Part shown: positions 21,901-36,900 of the stretch, piece by piece
Position numbering within the stretch: position 1 is the stretch's first letter
How the letters are laid out: each line of letters starts with the position of its first letter
DNA from: Gordius sp. MW1
Taxonomy: Eukaryota > Nematomorpha > Gordioida > Gordea > Gordiidae
Length of the DNA stretch: 64,000 nt
Direction: 5' to 3'
Assembly: GCA_964036665.1 (NCBI GenBank)
Contig: OZ038528.1
Coordinates: forward strand, 17,223,245 to 17,287,244
The notes under the pieces: generated by a model
The model's input: the letters and a program-made list of their open reading frames with translations, nothing else
Told to the model about the DNA's origin: nothing
The model's database searches: none
Translations under genes and position numbers: made by a program

Positions 21901-24900
21901 GGGCTGACCGGGTTGCGAGGAGATTGTAGCTTGTTGTTGTTGAGCATTGTGTTGAATTTGTCCCTGTTGCTGCTGTTGTTGCTGCTGCTGCTGCAAGTAG
22001 TGTTGAATAAAGTTGGGGGGATAGAGGTTCCAGGGCGGGAAGCCGTAATATTGATGTGGAACTATTAGGGTAGAGTAGAAAAGGAGGGAAATATAGTAAA
22101 AAAATATGCACGAATAAAACGACAGTGAGCTAAACATGAACGTCAGTCGAACGAATAAATCCAACAAATGAATTTTACTTAATAACTACGTAATATACGT
22201 ATGGTTTAAAATGATTTAATCTATACTTGAATAAGCAAATAATGCAAGAGTTTTTACAAAATCCAATCTTTTCACCGATCATGTTATATAAATGACGTTA
22301 CTCTACGACCGTTCCAAGTCCGTGTGCAAAAAGTGGAGGGTTGGCGTCAAATCGCAAACCGAGTGTAAAAACCACTTCATAAAATGATAGTTAGCCATTA
22401 AACAAAAATCCATTATTAATTGCAATATTAATAAAATGGGCCGTGATTAATTTGATATACAAACGTACAATTAATTTGCTGCTGTTGTTGGGCGGCAGCC
22501 GCGGCGGCTGCGTATTGCTGTTGAGCGAGCCAAATCTGTTGCTGTTGTTGGTTCCTCTGCTGATGTAGATATAGCTATGCAAAGGCAAAAAAACTTTAAA
22601 CTCCTACCATATAAAAATGTATTTCAATTACGAAATCAGTAATATAATTTATCGATTGATTTTGGTATAGAAGTGGAAACACAGTAAGGGAAGATTACTT
22701 GTTGGGAATATTCTAGGAGCTGAGGGTCGGTATTAACATTGGCAGAAGAGAAAGAAGGGCCACCGCCATTAGTTGAATTGTGATTGGATTGAAACGAGGA
22801 AGAATTATGAATGTCCGCTCCTGCCCCGCTCATATTTTCACCCGCACCTAGATATATTTGCAATATAAAAATTTATTAGTTTCGATGAAACAAACGCTTT
22901 CAAATATCGGTCGCAATCAAACAAGCCAGGGGATATGATTTAATAGTATGAAAAACGTATTGAACCAACGATGAGGGTTTTGCCTAGTTACAATACTATA
23001 TATAAACACCATGTCTAAAGACAACGCAAATATTTTGAGATTAATTGCCTAATCTAGTGTTGCTTGGTTTTGTTTAATCGGACTTTGATCCAACTAAGAC
23101 TAATGGTCGATTCAACAAAACAGACCAAAATCCTTTGGTCCGTTTTTCAGATTTGGGCTAAGCCTAGAAGTCGACAATACAAAATCCAAGTCTTTATTTA
23201 TAATACAAGAAATTAAAGCATTTTTCAATCAATTCTTTAAATATCAAATTAAACGGGGCCAGGTGCAAAACGCAATTCCCTCTCTCCCCTTCCCCCATTT
23301 AATTGCTCGCCCGCCAAGTGCCTTGTAGTAGTAGGTATCAATCTCGATAACATATCGTGCGTGAGTTTACCCGAAACCGAACTGCCGCTATGGTTGTGAT
23401 TGTTGAGGGGGGAAGTGAGCTGAGATTGTTCACCGGTAAAAGAAGTGTTACTATTCATGCAAGAGCCGGCGGCTCCTCCTTGGTTCCCCGCCCCGGCCGA
23501 GGCGATGGAGCCTGGTGAAATGGCTTCGGGGCCGAGCATGGAGAGGGGTGAAGAGGTGCTTGAAGCGGCTAGCAGAGCTATGGAAGGCACAGTAACTGCC
23601 CCTCCACGATAACTCAGCGGACTGGATTCCGCGTTGTTATTGTTGTTATTACTGCTGTTATTGCTAATGATGGTCGCGTTGTTGTTATCGTTGGGGTAGC
23701 TGTTGTTGTTATTATTGTTGTTATTGGGGTTGTTGGTGGGGCCGGAGGAGGTGGAAGAAGAGTTGAAAGGGTGGTTCATGGCCAAGATATCCGAGGTCGG
23801 TGATAGGACGTGACTGCGTAAATCATATTGTGTCTGCGTTATTATATTTTAGCCAGTGAAATTATGCTCAAATTATACCTCACGAGGTTTTAGAAAAGAA
23901 GTGTAGATTCATCTTTGAAAAATAATTGCCATTATGAATCACTTTTTTGTTGAAAAAATTTGTCAAAATTTGGTTTAAGAAAGCGATGGATGAAACATTA
24001 ATGCCTCAAAAAATATAATATACCGTACAGAGAAAGGAAGACCTAAACATACACTAAACTCGATTCAACTACACTTTAAGAATAGTTATTTATAACTATG
24101 AAATACCAAACGGACAATATACTAATCTCAACAATTTTTCTATTCTTGTATTCCCATCCTCTCTCGTAGAGGACAGAAATAAAAATAGCCAAAGTTATGA
24201 ATTAAACACTTCAATTCTGTAATTTAAAGTTCAGATTATTATCCAAAATCCGACAAAGGGCAGTGAGAAAGGGGAAACATGTTGTACCTGAAATTATCAT
24301 CATCGAGGCCGTTGTTAGAATGGTTCAAATTGATGCTGCCAGAGAGGGAGCTATCGTTGCCACCGGCCGCCTTCCTAAGCAACTCCTTCTCAAAGGGGGA
24401 GTGGGGAGATGTGTGAATCGAATCGATATCCTTCGCGGGATACCAAATACATAGCAGGAAATATAATTGAGAGGGAGAGGAAATGAGTTTGAACATATGC
24501 AAAAAAGACATTTTAAATGACTTGTAAGAATTAAAGCATCTTAAAGCTCATTTGTAATTGCAATTAGAGGTCTGCTGGGTCGGCCTGCTGGCCCTAGCCC
24601 GGCTCGCGCCTAAAATAGGGTTAAGCTAAAAAGTCAAACGGGGCTTGGGCCAAGATAAATAAAACAATTTGGTCATTTGCTCCCTTTCAAAATTATAAGT
24701 ATGAAGAATGCATGTAGTAGTTTAAGGGAGATATTGTTATTATTGTAGATAAATTTGTTTCTATGGTTGAAAAAACATCAGCCATCGATATCATTTTATT
24801 TATAGTAAGTATAGTTTTTTGTCATTTCCAGCTCTGAGCGCCATTAGAGAGCACTTTCAATAAGGTTAGTTGTCCTATAGTAAGGTCCAGAGCTCAATAA

Positions 24901-27900
24901 AATTGCATAGCAATTAATACAAAAAGTATTTTAATTTAAAACGACAATATTAGATTATGATTTTATTTGAGTTGGAAATTAGCACCTTTTTACACAACAT
25001 TTTTATTATGCAAATAAAATTTTTTAAACAATGTGGGCGTTTTTAATTAGTGCGGACCTGATGCGACGCAATTAATTGGTTAGATTGTAAGGGGCTGGGC
25101 CGGACCCCAACTCAATATTTAGGCCCATGCACATCTCCAATTGTAATATACAACAAAAATTTAAAGAGGAAAGCAGGGATCGAGAGATATAAAGGGGGGT
25201 GGTAAAGGGAATAGTGGCAGCGAACGGAACTAACCTGATTCCCGGACACATTTCCCAGCACGTATTCGACCATACTAATGTCGAGCCCACCATTCTCGGA
25301 AGACTGCCCTTTGGAGGCAACGGCGAAAGATGCGGAATCCCGGTCATTCATGTAGTAACGGGGTAATATGCCTTCACCATTTTCTACAATAATCGAAGAG
25401 CCAAGTAAAAATTAACAAAATTACCTTATTAATCGTATAAAAATTCAAAACTATATCACATTTTGGGAATAGTAACAGCTTTTACACCATGTATTGCCCT
25501 CAATTCAAAAGGTAACGTGATAAACTTTATGGTAGTTTAAGTGTTCTAATTCTAAGGTAAGCCACTATCACTTAAAAAAATGTCATTATTTAAAAAATAA
25601 TCCTGTTCTAAATTATGGGGGAGAGAATCAAAACTTATATATCTATGAATTAATCGACCGACAATCGATTAATTAACTAACCTTGACGCATGAGGTTAGA
25701 CTGATTGGTGGAAGCGGTCGAGGCATTTTTAACGATTTTCAAGGGGTTGGTGGAGGTGTTATCGTTGCTATTGACCGCATTACTGTTCCACGGGTTAGAA
25801 GTGTTGTTCCAATGCGAAGCTCCCAAAAAGAGACCACCGGCCCCGGTGCCCACCTTGCTCAAATTGTCCTCTTGGGAACGCTTGTGCTGCTGAGACGCTG
25901 TTTGCAGCGAGGATGGGTAGTGTCGATTGCCCGAAACCAAACCTCCTTCGGCTGCCCTATGCCTGTGATGGTCTAGGTGCGGGCCAGTGGCCCCGAAGTG
26001 CTTCGCGTTAATCCCCTCCCCAGCGTCTCCCCATATCTTCTTTGCCGTTTGAGATATCTATACGGAAAGACGATTATCATACGTGTGTAATTTGTATGGG
26101 AGTTGTGGACTAAGTAAACTAGTTATGTAAAAAAGGTAAGGCCAATCAATATAGAGAAGCGTCTTCTGCATGCAGGACAGAAAATATAATTCGGATGGGA
26201 ATAATGATTGCAAATTCAATAACTTTATGCGTTAAAGCTTATAATGGGACAGATTCGAATAAAATTATATTCAGGGGTGGGATTAAACTTGCGACTTAGG
26301 AATGACCCAAACCCTCTATTTTTTAGGACTTTAATGCGGTTATTGGTGCAAACTTCTTACTTTTCTAATCATTTGGAAGCTAGCTAAGGTTCTCAAAATC
26401 ATTGGAAAAAATTGCAAAATAAAAAACACAGGTCTACAAAAAAAAACATTCCGTCATCTGATAATTGATAGAGGGTTGCGAGCTGAGCAATATTATGTAT
26501 TGCCCTTTCCCCAGACCTACAGATTTTCAGATAAATTAGCTAAAAGGTGTAGAAAATTTATTTTTTCGTTTTTAAAGGTAAATTACGGGTCCATTTTTAA
26601 TATTTATTTATCAACCTTCAACCTATCCAGAAAATTTGCAGGTCTAAATGTATATTGCTACTCCGAGTAAATTTCTCTATCATAATTAATTGCAAGGGGA
26701 TGGAATAACAAAGTCAATATTAGTAGACTTGTGTAATTAATACATTGCTTTGACGCCCATCTTAAAAAAATTTGGGCCGAGTCAAATCTCAATGCAGGAT
26801 CGAGAGTTAATCGGCTACAAAAGACGGATTTAAAGACCTTTTGAAACGTCTAGAACTAATTTATTCAATACATTTGATATAAAGCAAACTATTCAAAAAA
26901 CAATTAATTAAAAAAGGCACATGACTATACATAACGTTTTGATCTATAGTCTTGGAATACAAAAAAGAATTGAAAAATTAGGAGGTTGGATTAAAAATTT
27001 AATTTTACACCACTCTCTAGTTTTATATCGAGCAAGACGAGATGAAGGATTTTTAAAAGACATTAGCCTGGGACGACGAATGTAGGACACAGGCTAAGTC
27101 GCCTTGACATTTTGCCAAATCTAGGTGCCGCTCAAAAGCGAGGTCCATCCCCACAAAAACTATCCACGCTTGGCGTATACAAAATACAAGTCGAGGGAGG
27201 AGGCGAAAGCCTATAAAACAACCAAGGCGCGACACCAGCTAGCAGCAGCACACGTAAGAAAGAAAGGAGCGAAGAAAGGCAAAGTATGCCGTTGAACGGT
27301 AATAACATATTGACACACTTCTTCCTTCCCTCCCTCTTCCCTCACTTACATAAAAGTTTTCTTCGTGCGAAGCGAAGGAGGTGATGGTTCTCGAAAACAA
27401 ATAACGGCGCAACAATAGGAGAGAGAAAAGTAAATTTTCTGTTATGCCTCACCACGGTAGTGTCCCGAGGTCTAACCAGAAATTGGTTTTAGGTTCAGGT
27501 TGTCAAAACCTTAACCTAATTGGTAGATACGGATTTTATTTGAATATTGGTAACGGCTTCTTCATCAATTTTAAGCACGAAAGTGAAATAGAATCTTCTA
27601 CATAAAGATTATTTCCTTCCCACATAACTCTTATGCTCGTTTGAGTTTATTACAAAAATACGACCAGTATGCATTAGCGTTAAGCGCTCAACTCGGCAAA
27701 TAAACAAGTGACCTTAATAAAATTAGGTTATTAATTAAAAAGGTCGAACGTTTTCCATGCACAAGGTGATGTTATTCGGCCAAAATGGCGTTTCGAATGG
27801 CATCAACAGCATTTTAAACTAAAAACTACGATTTTTCATCTATGGTTAGAGTTAATAATAGTTAAATCAGAAAAAATGCCTAGCAATTTTGAATAATACT

Positions 27901-30900
27901 GTAAGACGGAATTGACAAACCAAAACAAATTAATAATAAAAACGCTATTTTGTTTGAGGGGAAGCTGGAAGTAGAACTCATCGCGATTGTGAGTTGGGAA
28001 TCATCGCACCTAAAGTGCAGACCTATTAATATTTTTTTTATTATTATCGTAAAAACCAACATTAAAGCCGATGGATGATAAAAATGATGTATACATTAAT
28101 TTTAGTATTATTCATGTAATATGACCTACAAAAAAAAAATTTTGACATATTTTAGGGCGCACAAAACGCCATTTTTACAAATATTTACCTAACTTAAATT
28201 CGATGTTCCCGATTGGTCATTAACGAGATCACGAGGTCACTGGGAAAAGAGGATTAAATAGATTACCAACCACTCTGTTTTATCGGGCGCGAGCAAAGAG
28301 ATATTTAGAGCACGAAAGTTATGAAACCATGGAGTTTTTGTCACAAATAAAATTGAAGCTTTCTAATATCACGGTAAAATTCAGTCTTTAGATGATTTAG
28401 TATAAGGTCAGGTTAGAGTGGATTTTAAGGTAGTTTGTGAATTAACCAGCTAAAAAATGGCCAAGTAAAAGAATAAGCTTTTGTTAAAAGCATAATTTAT
28501 ACCCTCCAACTCCAATGTTGTAAAAACGGCTGGGTTTTGTTTGGTTGACCTTTAGTTTTAGGCGACCTTAGGCTTAGTTGGCATTTGAAACTAACATTTT
28601 GGTCTGTTTAGTCGAAAAACAAACCGAGTGGACCGCTAGTCTTAGTTAAACCAAACGTCGACCAAACAAAACCCAGCAGTTTTTACAAGACTAATACCCT
28701 CTATTTTAAGGGGATTAGAAAGGGCACTACGAACAATATGTGCGGCAAAAGTTATTTAAAGACCTAGAAGAAGGACATGTGGAGAAACGAGAAAAGTAAA
28801 GCAACTGGATAGGAGTTTTAGATATAGTAAGAGAGAGAGAGAGAGAATTAAAGAGCCATTTTACAAAGCAAAATTAACCAGGAGATGAGCTATTAAGAAT
28901 AAGAAGCAATGAGTAATTGTCCAACTGCATACAGTTAGAAATGGATGGTCAAATATTTATATAGTTTTGCCCCGATATGGAGTTCTAAATATAAATGCGC
29001 TCGCGCTGTTTATTTTTATCATATTACCCACACCTCACCTCACCTCGCCGCTTTAGGTTTTGAAAACGCAGCACGCCGTATCCTCATCATTCGAGATAAA
29101 TGGGAGGCGATATGTTTTTGTTTCTTTGGTTTGAAAACTAGACAAAGTTAAGGGAGCGGCCAAAACGTGTTTTTTAAATGCGGCGGCTTTCCACAAACAA
29201 GCCTTACATCTCACTAGTTCGTAAATCAACTTGCCTCGTGAATAGCCAAACATGTCATGTGATTCGTAAGAGAAGGAAGATACGCGAGACAACTATAAAA
29301 AGCTTGGATTAAGTAGTGAAATCTTAACGACAATTAAAACAAAAATAAAATATTTTTAAACTCAATAACGGTTATGGGCCCTCCGATGACTGTTCGTTGA
29401 ATGGACCAAATGGGGCGGTAAGGTTTTTTGTTTAAAAAATTGTGGAACTTTTGAAATGAAAATTGGTTAAAATATCGCGATTGAAGCATAATCATGATAT
29501 GGACAATGAAAATAGATCCCAAAAAGCCCAAAGTAAAAGCATTGTACATAGTAATATCTAAAAAATTTCCCCAGGGGTAAGGCGTTTAGATAAAACAGGT
29601 GCGTTTAAATCGAAATTGCTTCGGGCCAAACAAACTTCCCTACGAAATGTGTGTGCAAAAAAGTATCCGTTCGGATCGGGTGCAAATACTGGATTGTGTA
29701 CGTATATGAGTTTCAAGCTGTAAAGGGGAGAGTGAATGAAGGGAGAATCAAATATATTTTAGCACTCTATAAACTGCTAGAACCAAACAACATAAGGCGG
29801 AACAATTTACCAAACAGCGAACCTGGCAGTACAAAAGTTCAGCGTGGATTAGAAATTTGGAAAAGCAATTTTAACGGGGAGGTTGATGTCCTATCTCTCT
29901 TAATACAGTAAAAAGTTGTTAAATTAAAATGGCAGCTATTTGTGAAAGGTTGAGAATTGAAGTGTCCAAATTTAAAGCATTTTTGCGCGAGAATCAAAGC
30001 TTATCGATTGATTACCAATGCAATGGCGGGATCGGTTTGGTCCACAAAAATCATTTGGTAAAGCGTGGGGAAGCCACTAAGTCATTCCTAATCGCCAATG
30101 ATGCGTCGTATATTAATAAAAGGAGGAATTTCAGAGTAGGATCGTAGCGGATGGGTTCAATCAAAGATTTAAATCGCTTTATAAATGCTGGTGGGATGGA
30201 TGATAAAATGGAAGTGGCTATACAGAATGTACAATTACAGAGGCGATTAAGCAGGGAAAAGTAACTATAAATTGGGAGAAAACATTTTATGATGTAGGAT
30301 GCATCTCACTCTACTACTATCTATCTATTTGTAAATGCACGAAAGTATATGCGATGTTGGTGTTAGTGGATGCAGCTTTGAAAAAGAGGGGGAGGGGGAA
30401 AAGGATAAACAAATTGGTTTATTTACTCTTGGGACGCGTGTGGTGGGTGGGTGCCCGAAATTGCGTTAAAGGTCAGAAAAAGGCGAAATTGGGGACAAAT
30501 AGTGGAAATATATTGCATGCTTTTGAGATGACTGATTTTAGCGGAGACGATAGCATGTAGGTGGTGAGTGTTTATTACAAAAAAATGTAATAATGAATGA
30601 GATGAGATGCAGGCAAACTTAATCCTAAAACACCTAATCTCTCCCTCACACACTCTTTACACCGAATGCTAGAATCCTTCTCTATCCTTTTACAATGGCA
30701 CCCTCCACATTCCTCTACGATTTCATAAAAAACATTTTTGATTTCAGGTGCTCGAGAGTGGACTAGCCGTAGCTAAAATTGGATTAGAGGGGGACAAATG
30801 ATTTAGGGCAACGCAAAATGATAATTTTTTGAAAATTCTTCCGTGATAGGGAGGCCAGCCGCCCCTACCCTGCCTATATCCATAATAATAGATGTATTAG

Positions 30901-33900
30901 AATAGCCAAAATGATTAATCATATCGACCAAATCCACTGGCCTGGACGTAAATTCTTTTAGGCAAAATTTTCACCTTCTCTTCTGGTTTTTAGGGTGTAA
31001 TATAATGTAATCATTTGCCCCCCCCCCATATTTATATTTAATAAATGTTTAGTCATGATTTAAGCTATAAAAAGTCGCTAATGTCAAAATCTTGATTAAA
31101 AATTAGGCTTTTTATAACGCCAAGACATTGTTTTGTTCACATAATAATAAGTGAGGCGTCAACCAAAAAAAAAATTCAAAAAATTTGCGGGAAGCGACAC
31201 GACAAAACCCATACCAACCAGTTCTTCATAAATTAATGTGGGCATGTCTGGCCTTGTCGTTTCATTTACCTCATTAGAAATTTGTTATGTTTCCGTATAC
31301 ATGTTGTTTGTGTGAAGAAGACAAAAGACGAGGTTTAAAGTATATTTAGTTCGCTTTTTCACATGTTTGACTAAACGGCTGAAACAATAATTGAAATTAG
31401 CCGAACATTTGTTCGATAAGCCAGGACGAAAAAAGTGGATAAATCAGAGGAGTCAGGCGTGTATTATTGTTTAGGTGAATCTATTACAAAAGCTAATATT
31501 GGCTGATTTAGAGGCAAAATGAGTGGTGTTATGACGCTCGACAACTTTAAAATGTGTAAGCTGGTGCAATTGGACGTTCAACTCAGAAAAGCATTTTCGG
31601 TAATATAAAGCCATTCATCGCAACTTAGTTGGTCGGGCTGACAAAAAAATGGTAATCAACACGGACCTTAATCCCAAAAAATTATGGTCGACGATTTTTA
31701 CAGAGAGGAGAGTTTTCTTTATTGACCAGCCGAGTTAGGGATTGTAGGAGATGAAACGGTTTGAAACAATTTCTAGGTTGAGGCGAAGTCTAACGACTCC
31801 ATAACATTTATTCTCAGTTAGTGTTGTATTAATTATATGTAACATCGTGTAGTAGTTTTTAACACAATTCACATACATATTATACACATACAACATTCGC
31901 TTCGCGCTGCCGAGCAAAAATGGCTCCGGGCTTTACACACTATTGACATATTAACCCAATAACAGGGGGAACACGCGATAAAGCAAGGGAAGGGGGGAGC
32001 TCTTCCCTAGCATAGCAGTGAAGTGAATGTTGAGAGAATGACGACGAGGAGAGAGATGAATTTACAGCTACGCTAATGCGACTATTACAATTACTACTAC
32101 TGTATAACCGACGGGGTTTTGATGTGAAATTAGAAGTAGTTGTTAGTAGTGAGTGAGAGGGGAGGGAAAGGGAACAAAGAGAGGATATCTTATACACTCG
32201 GTGTGTTTAGCAACGCGAGATGGTTAGGACGAAAAGATAAAAGATGACTTGAGATAGATAAAAATTATAGGAGGCGGAGATGACAGAGTCGATATTAAGA
32301 AAATCAGGTTTTTTTAGAGTAAATGGAATAAATTTAAGTATTAGAACGGATTAATCCAAATTATGAGCCAAGAACTAGAGAAAATGTTGCAATAAGCAGC
32401 TTTGTCGCCGCTGTTGAGCAGGCCCGTTTTGTGGCCTACATTAGGAAGAGTGAAAAGAGGTAGTAGCTCAAGTAGACAGGTTGTAAGGAAAAACGAAAGG
32501 ATGCCATGACATCCATAGCCTAGGAATAACAAGAAAAGAGGGAGTTTAATTAATAACATGCTAAAACGAAAAAAACTTATAAAGAATCGGTATTTAAAAG
32601 ATTAAAAGTTTATGCAAAAAAGAATTAGAGTAATAATTGTATCAAAATTGACGACGGTAGAAAGGGGGGTGCAGATCGTTATGAGCCCGAGTTGAAGTGA
32701 AACAAAAATTTGAAAGTTCAAATCCGATAGTCTTTAGCTTAAATTAACGGCAGGTGACAATAGCCGATAAATGTTTTTTGTGGGTAAGGTGAAATGGCCC
32801 ACCAGATTGGAAGACAAAAAGGATGATCATGAAGTATAATACAAAGTTTAATTAAAGTTTTACCCTCTTCCGGATCAAACTTTCAAAAACAGGGGAGAAG
32901 TAATTGGTATGCACATCACAAAAACGCTCAAGAGGACTTAAAAGTCAAAAATACAAAATGAACCACCAACACCGTTCAAATTATTTGAGATTAGGTGACT
33001 ACAAAAGGAGAGATTTCTTTCAGAATTTGGACCATATATTAGTCGCAATTGGTAACAATTTCCTCAAAAGATACACCAATTTGCCCGCTACCTTGCAATG
33101 AATCAGCTGGCCTCTAGTTTGGTGACGCTCGCTTAGAGTGTCGTAAGAACGGCTGGTTTTGTTTGGTCAATCTTTGGTTCAACTAAGACTAATGGTCGAC
33201 TCCGATCTGTTTTTGATATTTTGAATAAGCCTAGAGGTCGACTAAGAAAAACGGACCAATGTCGACTAATACCAAATGTCGACCAAACCAAACCCAGCTG
33301 ATTTTACAACACTAACCCTTAGTTCCAAATTTATGGCCTGTTTTTAACACAATTTTCATCCATCCCAACTCTAAACACTTAATTTCTTTTGCTAGCAGGT
33401 CATATCGGAACCTGACTTCAAAGCATTTGTAAGCGTTAGGATTGAAAACGATTTCGAGGTCGCATACATGCATACTGCAGCAAAGGAAACACAACAACGG
33501 CAGGCAGGATAGGATGGCTGGTTGAAAAAGCAGCTTAGTGCGTCGTCGTTATACTTGGTCTCCTCTATCCTAAGCTTACATTTTTTATTCACAAACTGCA
33601 TATCTCCCCAAATACAAACCCGATAAAAGAAGCTGCAAGATATATCCCCAACCCCGGGGAGCCTCGTATTTATTTTACTATATTTACATATCTGAAATAT
33701 TGTCGTGTTGCCTCGGTCAATTAATAGGCACGTGGAGAAAGGGCCATAATATGGATGGACGGGGGAAGTAATTGGATTAAAGGGTCAATGCGAGTGATTT
33801 ATTATTATTGATAATTAAACAAGGCGAAGGCTAGCTTAGATGCAATATTGGAGCCAGAACGAGACCAAGGTCAGCACGGGGGAACTAGTCAAATAAACTT

Positions 33901-36900
33901 GAAACTTAGATTAATTTTATGGTAATAACGTGGAGATGACCAAAACTGCTTAACTGACAGCCTTTTTAATCGCTGCAATTTAGGGGTTAGCTGTTTTTCA
34001 CAACTTTAAAAATATCATATTGCCGGTGTACTAGTATTTTAGATGAAAAGTGTTGGCACTAGAGTTAAAACATAAAAGGATACAAATTTCAAACCAAGAA
34101 TAGAGAGAGACCCATATATATCACAAAAAGAAATCTAAGGTTCTCTTCCATGTCAATAAGCCGACCGTACAATTCAATATAATCTTACCCACCCTGACCT
34201 GTTTAAATAGAATCTAAGTAAAAAACGTAACAAAAAAACTCCCCATTTGCACTGCTACTGCTAGCATCGACCATAACACAAAATTCGATCCAAAATCCCT
34301 CAAACCCGTTGTGATGAAACGTAGTAATTACTATTGCACATTGGAGTACTCCTCCTTTAACGAGAAGTATCATATATCCGCGGATGCTTGTAGCTAACGA
34401 TATTCTCGCGTGCTGCCGGTGCTGCTGCTGCAAAGCCAACGAACCGGGCCTGGAAGAAAGGGTTAAAATTTTTGTAGCGAAAAAACAAACTTTAATTAGG
34501 TAAAACGGGGTTATAACCGTGTGTACGGGGGGGGGGGGGGGTGGAGGCAAGTTTATATTATTGGTTGTTCAATTATTATTAAAATGGTTATCGGTTGCGT
34601 GATCTCTGTAAAGAGAGAGGTAATCTCTTTTATACGCTCTTCTCTCTTCCCTATGCCTGCTGCTGCGATCGATAAGCGGGGATCGGCTTTTGGTGCTAAA
34701 CCCGAAGTTGCCCAGTTCCAAACAAACAAAAAAGTTGTTTTAAAGCTAACTTAAACAGAGGGGGGCGGGCACACAGGCTCGTGTCCAACTCAAAAGGGGA
34801 AGAGTTAACGACACGCATAGGCAAAATAGCGACGACTAATTACACGAGGGCAGGGGGGATGAGTTGGAGGCAGGGCAAAATCAATTTTAAAATAGGAGAT
34901 GGCTTTTTGTTCCGGTCGAGTGGACAGTTTATAATTCTTAGGACGTAGCTAAGGATTTAAAAGCTCGAGTAAATTAAGTTGCTCTTTAACGAGCGACGCT
35001 GCCTGAGGTGGCAAAAGTTTTATAAGAAACACAAATGGTAATCAATGATGAAAGGAAATGAGGTTGCGAAAGATGAAAATTAATTTACCATCGAAATGAT
35101 GTTGTGAAAAGCCGAAAATTTGTGTTCAAATATTCGAGTCCGGGTTGAATTTAAATTTGATTCGGAAATATTATCAGCTTCGTAGATTTTTTTATGGAAT
35201 AAAGCGAGATATTACTTATTTTAAAAAATAGAAGACTTGCGTTGTATAAACTCGTTAAACTTCTATGCATATTCCTTGTTTCATAAATCTTTGATCCAAA
35301 GTGCGTACAAGTTTTTATAATCAACATCTGGGTAAGGCTATAGAGCATCTCTTTAAAGGTCGAAATATAGATTATGAGCAAAAATGTCAATTGACAATTT
35401 TTAAAATATCGTTTTATAAAGTGTGGCTCTAGCTATATTATGTTTGTGTAGTAGGCCCCGTTTATTAAACCCAAGCTAGCTAAACAAGTAAAACAACGGG
35501 CAAACACCCCCAACTATGTGAGTATAATAAATAACTCAAAGCAAGCCGCTTTGTGTACGGCATGTGCGGAGGTTCAAAAAATGTACAAATATACTATATA
35601 GCAACGCTATCAAGAGATTTTATGGAAATGGTAGTGACAAAATTATTTGTAAACGGTTCCAATTTTAAAGAGTCGCGCGCCCAGTTTAAATATATAATTT
35701 CGTCAGAACAAGTTTAAAATTATACAAGAAATGGGATAGAAAGGTTTTGGGCAATTTATTTGAGTTCGGGAGGGGTAAAGTATTAAATTAGATATTGAGA
35801 AACTGGAAGATGCGTGAAAAATATTAATTGTGACTCGTAACGTCGTAAACAAAGGTTCGATAATGGATTGTCGAGGCTCGAGCGATTATGCTGATTAATG
35901 CAATCGTAGGTGGTGATAAACGGCTAAGCTGGCGTTAAATGGTGATGGGCAAATAGATGTATCGACGGGCCGATCGAATGCAAATAGAACTAATGTCGAT
36001 ATGGCCATACAAATAAAGGCCAAACAAATTTTCGAGTCAGTAGATAAGGTGAAAAAGCGCTGGTAGAGGACAAAACGGCATTATATATTTTAGTAAACCA
36101 TACAACAAGTTATCTTATCAATTGTTTAGGGCTTTAGGGGGCAGGGATAAAATTAATTTTTAACGTAACCTACGGGTAAAAAACGGGAATTATAAATCAC
36201 CAATCGAGACGCTATGGAAATTAAGGGCCAAACCAAAATTCATAATGTAGCGGACGTTTTTAAACATATTTTAAATTCTAAAATTTCAATCTGATATAGG
36301 CGATTCAGAGGTTCCGTGTCCATAGGACGCCTTGGTGCGAAAATTATTGGTAGGAATGTTATACAGATTAAAGAATTGTGGGCTTAGGGGTAGTCACCTT
36401 GGCTGCCTAAGGGCCCGTCTTAATATACGATTCAACTTCATGGCGCCATATTTTTGTTTGTTTAAATATGCGATATACATGTCGTGGAATCAACAATTTT
36501 ATTTAGTTACCATATGAATATGCATAATTAGCGTAATTAAAGAATAAATATTTGTTTTATGAGCAAAAACACAAAAACAGAACAAAAATGAAGTGACGCT
36601 CGTATTTAAGACGCGGCTATGTTCTAACATGCATTCGCTTTTTGAATCTAGAAGTTTCAAAATCGCGTATTATGACGCACCCTAACCCGAACAAAAGGCT
36701 GCATAAAGTGCTTCCTTTATTTATTTTGACGCGGCAATCATTTTCGCACCATACCTCTAAATACTATTATACTTCGGCGCCATGCCAAAGCCAGAATCTT
36801 ACTAAAGACTTGATAGCTAAATGTTAGAAACTCTTCTTGTAGCAGCTAGTTTGGGATTAAACTGAGAAAAATTTGCAATTTGATGATAAAATTATGAGCA

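Noticed and set aside
29651-30147. Possible small gene in pum intron 1
   Set aside because: Two short plus-strand frames have no recognisable domain, no splice logic joining them and no compositional shift.
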